This document shows positions 31,265 to 36,527 of a stretch of 36,527 bases of DNA, piece by piece. A program made the translations under genes and the position numbers. Under the pieces are notes generated by a model that was not told the origin of the DNA, did not search any database, and was given only the letters and a program-made list of their open reading frames with translations. Every line of letters starts with the position of its first letter. The stretch's first letter is position 1. The stretch spans positions 1 through 36,527 of the forward strand of contig JAFLBY010000011.1 of assembly GCA_017302855.1 (NCBI GenBank), read 5' to 3'. The stretch comes from Candidatus Kapaibacterium sp. Its GTDB lineage: Bacteria > Bacteroidota > Ignavibacteria > Kapaibacteriales > UBA961.

Positions 31265-32374
31265 ATGACAATGAACCAAACAATACGCAAAGTTGCTATC
31301 AATACAGGCGGTGGTGATGCTCCCGGGCTTAATGCAGTGATTCGTGCTGTCGTACATGCGGCTGTCGGTCGCGGATGGGAATGTGTAGGCATTCGCGATG
31401 GCTATAATGGTATCCTCACACCCGAAGAATATCCTCAAGGCGGCGTAATACCATTAACACTGAACACAGTGCGCGGCATAACCCATCTCGGCGGCACTAT
31501 ACTTGGAACAACAAATAAGGGCAATCCCTATAAATATCCTACATTACAACAAGATGGTACATATAAGGAAGTCAATCGTCTGCCGGATGTGGCTCATCAA
31601 TTGCGAGCACATGGTGTGGATGCACTTATTGCTATTGGAGGCGACGGCTCTTTAACTATTGCCGATAAATTGCGAGAAGAGGGAATAAAAGTTATCGGTG
31701 TGCCCAAAACAATTGATAATGACTTAGAACAAACCATCACATTTGGTTTCGATAGTGCGGTGACATTTGCCACCGAATGTTTAGACCGATTGCATACCAC
31801 GGCAGAATCACATCATCGAGTCATTGTGGCAGAAGTGATGGGGCGCTATGCCGGATGGATAGCACTGTATGCGGGGGTTGCCGGTACGGCGGATGTCATA
31901 CTCATACCCGAAATACCTTTTGACATTGAAAAAGTTGCAGAAAAAATTCGTCTTCGTGAAAGTTTGTCCCGACAATTTTCGATTATCGTTGTTGCTGAAG
32001 GAGCGCGTCCGGTCGGTGGTGATTATTCGATTATTGGGAAATCTGTAGGACAAGCAGAAAGATTAGGAGGCATAGGTCATAGCGTAGGAGCTTCCATTGA
32101 GGCATTGACAGGGAAAGAAACACGTGTGGTTGTCTTGGGACATTTGCTGCGAGGCGGCACTCCGACAACACGTGACCGCTTAATCTCATTGCGCTTGGGG
32201 ACGGCGGCTGTCAGAGCACTTGCCGATGGATTTGATGGCGTGATGATTGCCTATAAAGGCGATATCATTTCCTATGTGCCGATTGATGAAATTGCAGGTA
32301 AAATGAAAATGGTTCCTTCCGATCATGATGTACTTTGCACAGCAAGAGAATTAGGCATTTCGTTTGGTGATTAA
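31265..32374 (+). CDS. pfkA: 6-phosphofructokinase (group III / mixed-substrate type)
   Basis: A 369-residue phosphofructokinase forming fructose 1,6-bisphosphate in glycolysis. Motifs: GGGDAPGLNAVIR (15-27), the phosphoryl-donor loop GGDGS (125-129), PKTIDNDL (147-154, catalytic Asp in the TIDND motif), and MGRYAGW (about 193-199). The combination of Gly in GGDGS (as in ATP-dependent enzymes) with Lys in PKTIDND (as in PPi-dependent ones) is the mixed-substrate clade pattern, so ATP is likely the donor but this is an inference. The allosteric site is not readable. The start is at 31265 or 31271 (two ATGs), just before the IRKVAINTGG strand. Confidence 0.93.
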   Translation: MTMNQTIRKVAINTGGGDAPGLNAVIRAVVHAAVGRGWECVGIRDGYNGILTPEEYPQGGVIPLTLNTVRGITHLGGTILGTTNKGNPYKYPTLQQDGTYKEVNRLPDVAHQLRAHGVDALIAIGGDGSLTIADKLREEGIKVIGVPKTIDNDLEQTITFGFDSAVTFATECLDRLHTTAESHHRVIVAEVMGRYAGWIALYAGVAGTADVILIPEIPFDIEKVAEKIRLRESLSRQFSIIVVAEGARPVGGDYSIIGKSVGQAERLGGIGHSVGASIEALTGKETRVVVLGHLLRGGTPTTRDRLISLRLGTAAVRALADGFDGVMIAYKGDIISYVPIDEIAGKMKMVPSDHDVLCTARELGISFGD

Positions 32375-32592
32375 TGGTCTGAGTAATTTTATGAAGACTC
32401 TGTATATGACATTGAGTGTGGATATGATGAAAAAATGGGAAAATATGCAAAGCCCGGATTAGCTGCTAATGACGGTAAAACATTTGATACAAAGCCAACG
32501 CCTAACAAACCCTCAAAAAGCTAAGGGATACTTTACAGCCGAAGTTGATGAGAGGGAATGTGAATTGTTTATTTTACAATAAAAGGACTAAC

Positions 32593-34401
32593 ATGAATAA
32601 CAAAGAACTTTTCATAAATGGATTTTTGGAGAAAATTGCCAAGCAATATCCACAGTCATCCAATCATCAAGAAAACATTAATTTAGCATTTGAGATATTT
32701 GGAATAGCCGCTGCACTTGATAAGCCCTTCCAAGAGATATTTGATAAAATACTAATTAAGGACAAATCCGGCAAACGATCCGGTTCGAAAGATGGAGGCA
32801 TTGATGGTATTTGGTTCAACGATTTGGGAGATTATTTTGAAATGCACGTGTTCCAATGCAAAAATGCTCCGAGTTTAAAGCCAAATGAACTGGATAAATT
32901 TAGAGGCGATGTCAGAGAAATATTTGTGGAAGGAAATAAAATAGGTAAAGGAAACATAGATGATTTAGTGCCCTTTATTAGTGAATATAAAAGTATATCA
33001 CAAAGTGGTAAAGTAATTGATATTAAACTCTACTTTATCTATAATGGAAATAATGTGGATGCTAATTATGCGAATAATGAATACGTTTTTAATTCCTACA
33101 ATAAAGCCGATCTCTTCTTCTGGATTTATGACTCAAATTGGATTTACAATAAGTTAGGTTCATTTGCTAAGAAGAAAAGAGAGAAAATTGAGTTCACTTT
33201 TCATCCTGAAAATTCTAACTTCTCTTTATTAGATAATCAAGCACTTTATACGTATTCGATTGGTAATACCCGAGCAGCCAATTTTAGAATTCTTGCCACG
33301 GAATTATGTGAATTAATTGAGAAAGAAATATTAGTAAATGGGACATTTGATATGTTGTTTGAGGAGAATATCAGACAATATTTAGGGGTTAGTAAATTCA
33401 GAGCAAATAAACGGATGAATGAAACATTGAACAGCGAGGATGCTGTATTGTTTCCTTTTCTTAATAATGGAATTACAATTGTTAGCGAGCAAATAATCGT
33501 CCCAAAATCAGCACAGGATGGTAAGTATAATTTACCTGTCGTGAATCCACAAATTGTGAACGGACTTCAAACAAGTAGAGTATTGTATGATATATACAAG
33601 GTGGAAAGTCAGAGAGTAAAGCTAAAGGGGGTTTATGTAAATGTACGAGTTTATGAAAGTAAAGAAATTGGTTTAATTGAGAAAATTACAGATGCCACAA
33701 ATACTCAAACGCCAATAACAAACAAAGACAAAATTAGTAACAAAGATTTTAATGGATTTGCCAAAACAGTTTTTCACAATGAAGGCATTAACTACATAAC
33801 TAAACGAGGTGAAGGATTTAGCTCTGCTGCTTCCGAATATGATAAACACATAGATAGCGAGACCATAATAAAATTTTGGTATGCCACATTTTATGAAGAA
33901 CCGGAGATTGCAAAAAACAGCATTGCAAAAGTTTTACAGGAAGTATATGATGCTTCGACAATTGAAAAGCACCCACTGGAAGATTTATTTGATGGCAGTA
34001 AAGATTCTCCTATTTATTCACAGTTTTTAGCTGTTTACCGAATTTATAAATTCATTCAAGAGAATAGGACAAGAACGGTAAGAAACGAGACAGTAAAATA
34101 TTCGGAGAAATATGAACACCTTGCCTATTCAGATGAAATGATGGCTTACGGCATTTACAAGTTTCTTGGTATTACTTTATCTCAATATTCAATTGAAGAT
34201 AATCTTTCGGCAGCTTATGATGATACCGCTATAGTTATTAATAGTTTGGTCGAAAAGAATAAGATAGAATTAGAAGCGAACAATAAAACATTTTCTTTTA
34301 ATGGATACTTTAAGAAACCAAAATGTCGGTACGACTTTAATAAAGAGAAGGGCATCATTGAAAGCGACAATCTCATAGAAGAAATAAAAAATATAAGATA
34401 G
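32593..34401 (+). CDS. AIPR-family abortive-infection protein with Mrr-like nuclease motif
   Basis: A 602-residue protein. The N-terminal part carries a PD-(D/E)xK-like motif, KDGGIDGI (D71) followed by VFQCKN (Q88, K90), like the one in the Mrr gene at 1931. The central and C-terminal parts match AIPR (PF10592): LFEENIRQYLG, LFPFLNNGITIVSE, and NPQIVNGLQTSRVLYD. AIPR proteins act in phage resistance, often near restriction-modification genes. A good ribosome-binding site (AAAAGGA) lies eight bases before the ATG at 32593. The short frame starting seven bases after its stop resembles an HsdR N-terminus, suggesting a former defence locus. Confidence 0.88.
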   Translation: MNNKELFINGFLEKIAKQYPQSSNHQENINLAFEIFGIAAALDKPFQEIFDKILIKDKSGKRSGSKDGGIDGIWFNDLGDYFEMHVFQCKNAPSLKPNELDKFRGDVREIFVEGNKIGKGNIDDLVPFISEYKSISQSGKVIDIKLYFIYNGNNVDANYANNEYVFNSYNKADLFFWIYDSNWIYNKLGSFAKKKREKIEFTFHPENSNFSLLDNQALYTYSIGNTRAANFRILATELCELIEKEILVNGTFDMLFEENIRQYLGVSKFRANKRMNETLNSEDAVLFPFLNNGITIVSEQIIVPKSAQDGKYNLPVVNPQIVNGLQTSRVLYDIYKVESQRVKLKGVYVNVRVYESKEIGLIEKITDATNTQTPITNKDKISNKDFNGFAKTVFHNEGINYITKRGEGFSSAASEYDKHIDSETIIKFWYATFYEEPEIAKNSIAKVLQEVYDASTIEKHPLEDLFDGSKDSPIYSQFLAVYRIYKFIQENRTRTVRNETVKYSEKYEHLAYSDEMMAYGIYKFLGITLSQYSIEDNLSAAYDDTAIVINSLVEKNKIELEANNKTFSFNGYFKKPKCRYDFNKEKGIIESDNLIEEIKNIR

Positions 34402-34407
34402 CAATCA

Positions 34408-34593
34408 TTGAAACCCATAACCGAAAATATCATAGAACAATCAGCAATTGAAGTTTTACATACGTGTCGAGTGAATATGGTAATGGTAAGTGAACTTCTC
34501 TCGAAAACTAATAGTAAGAGTATGAATTATGAAAGCATGAATAAATATATCTACGTTTATACACATACAACAAAAAAGGATTATACAACATGA
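34408..34593 (+). pseudogene. Probable remnant of a type I restriction HsdR N-terminus
   Basis: From a TTG at 34408 the first residues read KPITENIIEQSAIEVLHT, which matches the start of HsdR-type restriction subunits (ITE..IE..AIE.L...GY). After about residue 19 the similarity is lost. A one-base frame change gives SEYGNGK and then a stop, close to the expected Y.Y..G continuation. The helicase and nuclease domains are absent. I read it as a truncated or frameshifted relic; a short real protein cannot be excluded. Six bases separate it from the AIPR stop. Confidence 0.35.
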
Positions 34594-35267
34594 TGCAAGA
34601 ACTGCCCATATTTATCGGATTATTGTTCGGGATAACTGTACTCATAACCATTTTTATGATGTACCGAGCAACACAATCCAAGAAATTTTTATTGTCTGTC
34701 GTACTATGGACTTTAGTGCAATCTGCACTTGGAATAAGCGGCATATATCAAAAAACGGATATGATGCCACCAACCTTATTAATCTTTGGATTATTTCCTA
34801 CAATAGTCGCCATTATTACTGTTTTTTTTACAAAAGCGGGAAAACAATTTATTGAAACAATAGATTTGAAAATTGTAACATATTCTCACACCATTCGCAT
34901 TCCCGTAGAAATTGTCCTCACACTTCTTTTCCACTATGGCGTAATGTCGGTATATATTACTTTCGAGGGAACTAATTTTGATATTCTGTCCGGTATAAGT
35001 GCACCGATAATTGCCTATATTTCGTACCGGTCAATAACAGTAAATCACAGAGCACTTCTTTGGTGGAATGTGATGTGTTTACTCCTTTTGCTCAATGTTG
35101 TTATTACAGCAATATTTGCTATTCCTTCTCCTTTTCAGAAAATTGCCTTCGACCAGCCCAATATTGCTGTTCTTTACTTCCCGTTTAACTTATTACCCAC
35201 CATTGTCGTACCTTTAGTTTTGTTTGGACACTGTGTTGCAATAAAGCGATTATTGCATGCTCAATAA
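34590..35267 (+). CDS. Uncharacterised seven-helix membrane protein
   Basis: A 225-residue protein with about seven hydrophobic helices. Interhelical segments IRIPVEIVLTLLFHYG, FEGTNFDILSGISAP, and IPSPFQKIAFDQPNIAVLYF look like conserved signatures; I recall similar proteins as common uncharacterised Bacteroidota membrane proteins but cannot name the family. Two ATGs (34590, 34593) are possible. No partner gene is evident. Confidence 0.65.
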   Translation: MMQELPIFIGLLFGITVLITIFMMYRATQSKKFLLSVVLWTLVQSALGISGIYQKTDMMPPTLLIFGLFPTIVAIITVFFTKAGKQFIETIDLKIVTYSHTIRIPVEIVLTLLFHYGVMSVYITFEGTNFDILSGISAPIIAYISYRSITVNHRALLWWNVMCLLLLLNVVITAIFAIPSPFQKIAFDQPNIAVLYFPFNLLPTIVVPLVLFGHCVAIKRLLHAQ

Positions 35268-35428
35268 GACCAAGTTGTGTATTGTTGTAGGAAAGAAAAG
35301 TTGAAAAACAAAGAAAAAGGTGTGCAAAAATTACAATTGAGCTAACATGTTCTTTGTATTATGGTTAGGAGCTTAATAATAATACTGTTCGGTTTATTGG
35401 ATACACTACATTTTCAATAACCCGACAT

Positions 35429-35449
35429 AATTATCTTTTTTTGATAATT
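35429..35449. terminator. Weak hairpin between convergent genes
   Basis: AATTATC (35429-35435) pairs with GATAATT (35443-35449) around a seven-T loop, between the membrane gene (plus) and the WD40 gene (minus). The stem is all A/T except one pair, so termination would be weak. The rest of 35268-35454 shows nothing else. Confidence 0.4.
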
Positions 35450-35454
35450 GCAGA

Positions 35455-36527
35455 TTATTCGAGAAGCAGTAATTGAGTCATTTTTTTATTACAGGAAACG
35501 AGTTCTGCTATATATATCCCTCGACATAAGGAAGAAATATCTGCTATTGTTGAGCGTGATGTGCATATCGTTTGAAATACCTTTTCACCCAATATTGAAT
35601 AAAGCGTACATGTCGCATTGCCTGTTTCGTCCGGATAGATATTTTCGATAGTTAATTGAGTATTATCCACATTGAGAGAGCAGAATGTCTGTGAAGATAA
35701 TTGTTGATCATTCAGTGAGCTAAGATTATCGGGTATATCCCACATTGAAACACTGCCACGATAACTTCCGATACATAGTCGTGTTGCATCAAGATTGCAT
35801 TGTGCTGTTCGGACAGCAATATGATGATTATCAAAGGTGAGTATATTTTTTCCGGATATCATATCCCATAATTTTACCGTACCATCATCGCTCATTGTGA
35901 CAATATACTTTTCATTAGGCGTAAAAAATGCCATAGTGACTTTGGCTGTATGTCCCGTTAAAGTCATCAGAAGCTCACCTGTACCGGAATCCCATACACG
36001 TGATAGTTTATCAGAACCTGTTGTTACGAGTCTGGTACCGTCACTATTAAAATCCATGCTTTCAATACGATATTGATGTGCTTGAAATTTTATGATTTCC
36101 TTTGCTGTTCCTGCGTCCCAGAGAATTACCTTTCCATCTCGATCGCCTGTTGCGGCACGATGTGAGATATTGGAATATGCAGCACAGGTTAATGCTTCAT
36201 CATGTCCTTTCAGGGTTGTCAGATTTTTGCCCGTAGCAGCATCCCATATTTTAGCACTACCGTCAGCACTTGCCGAAATAATGTGATTATCGGCACCCCA
36301 GGATACTGTTTGTATATCTCTTTCATGCCCAAGAAGAGTGTGTTGAAGTGAACCGGTGGAAGCATCCCAGACTTGTAGTACTTTATTGTAAGCACTTACT
36401 ATGCGTGAGCCATTGCTATTGTAATGTGCAGCTCGTACACCATCATTATGCCCTTCAAGGGTAAACAGCAGTTTGGCATTTTCTGTTGACCATACTTTGA
36501 CAGTTTTATCATCACTTGCGGTAAGAA
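35455..36527 (-). CDS. WD40-repeat protein with T9SS sorting domain (5' end off right edge)
   Basis: The frame is open to the window edge, giving the last 357 residues. About seven WD40 blades are visible, each with an x-W-D ending and a GH before the next: TVKVWST, VLQVWDAS, SAKIWDAA, KVILWDAG, LSRVWDSG, TVKLWDMI, SVSMWDIP. The C-terminal about 70 residues (DETGNATCTLYSILGEKVFQ to IYIAEL and a KMTQLLLLE end) form a T9SS type A sorting domain. It is predicted to be an extracellular or surface propeller for protein interaction. The N-terminus, probably with a signal peptide, is missing. Confidence 0.9.
   Translation of the reverse strand, partial: LTASDDKTVKVWSTENAKLLFTLEGHNDGVRAAHYNSNGSRIVSAYNKVLQVWDASTGSLQHTLLGHERDIQTVSWGADNHIISASADGSAKIWDAATGKNLTTLKGHDEALTCAAYSNISHRAATGDRDGKVILWDAGTAKEIIKFQAHQYRIESMDFNSDGTRLVTTGSDKLSRVWDSGTGELLMTLTGHTAKVTMAFFTPNEKYIVTMSDDGTVKLWDMISGKNILTFDNHHIAVRTAQCNLDATRLCIGSYRGSVSMWDIPDNLSSLNDQQLSSQTFCSLNVDNTQLTIENIYPDETGNATCTLYSILGEKVFQTICTSRSTIADISSLCRGIYIAELVSCNKKMTQLLLLE

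Overview
The window looks like chromosome of a bacterium of the Bacteroidota/Chlorobiota (FCB) group. The pointers are type IX secretion (T9SS) sorting domains on three large or repeat-containing proteins, promoters of the Bacteroidota type (TTG-N19/20-TAnnTTTG) instead of -35/-10 boxes, and mostly weak or absent Shine-Dalgarno sequences. The mix of giant choice-of-anchor/SBBP secreted proteins fits Kapabacteria- or Ignavibacteria-like lineages as well as Bacteroidota proper; the sequence alone does not decide this.

Layout. 1-416: N-terminal part of a penicillin acylase (minus). About 790-2818: accessory plus-strand genes, a six-helix membrane protein and a solitary Mrr-type restriction enzyme, each behind a near-identical promoter. 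2967-10153: core minus-strand genes, a long-form isocitrate dehydrogenase and an 1883-residue T9SS exoprotein. 10.6-17.7 kb: an AT-rich, all plus-strand array of nine or ten small, mostly uncharacterised genes (PIN ribonuclease, HEPN-like protein, membrane and secreted proteins, a TetR regulator), separated by six related imperfect palindromes of about 110-135 bp that look like integron attC sites. 18.1-20.8 kb: a TPR-CPBP intramembrane protease and an AhpD/CMD-family protein. 21.0-26.7 kb: an orphan sensor histidine kinase diverging from a 1464-residue T9SS protein with a phytase-like esterase domain nested in a choice-of-anchor I propeller. 26.8-32.4 kb: housekeeping genes, dcd, a SpoU/TrmH RNA methyltransferase, the rpmH-rnpA-yidD-yidC cluster and pfkA. 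32.6-34.6 kb: an AIPR defence protein with an Mrr-like nuclease motif, followed by a likely remnant of a type I restriction HsdR. The end holds a conserved-looking seven-helix membrane protein and a WD40 protein with a C-terminal T9SS domain that runs off the right edge.

How it fits together. Stable housekeeping blocks (TCA cycle, glycolysis, nucleotide metabolism, protein insertion/RNase P) are interleaved with three accessory zones that carry defence-type proteins (Mrr, PIN+HEPN, AIPR, HsdR remnant). The most interesting part is the 10.6-17.7 kb array, which I read as a probable cluster of attC sites without a visible integrase (CALIN-like). Its first cassette carries a translationally coupled PIN+HEPN pair that could be an undescribed two-RNase module. 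No rRNA, tRNA, CRISPR array, transposase or integrase gene was recognised in the window.
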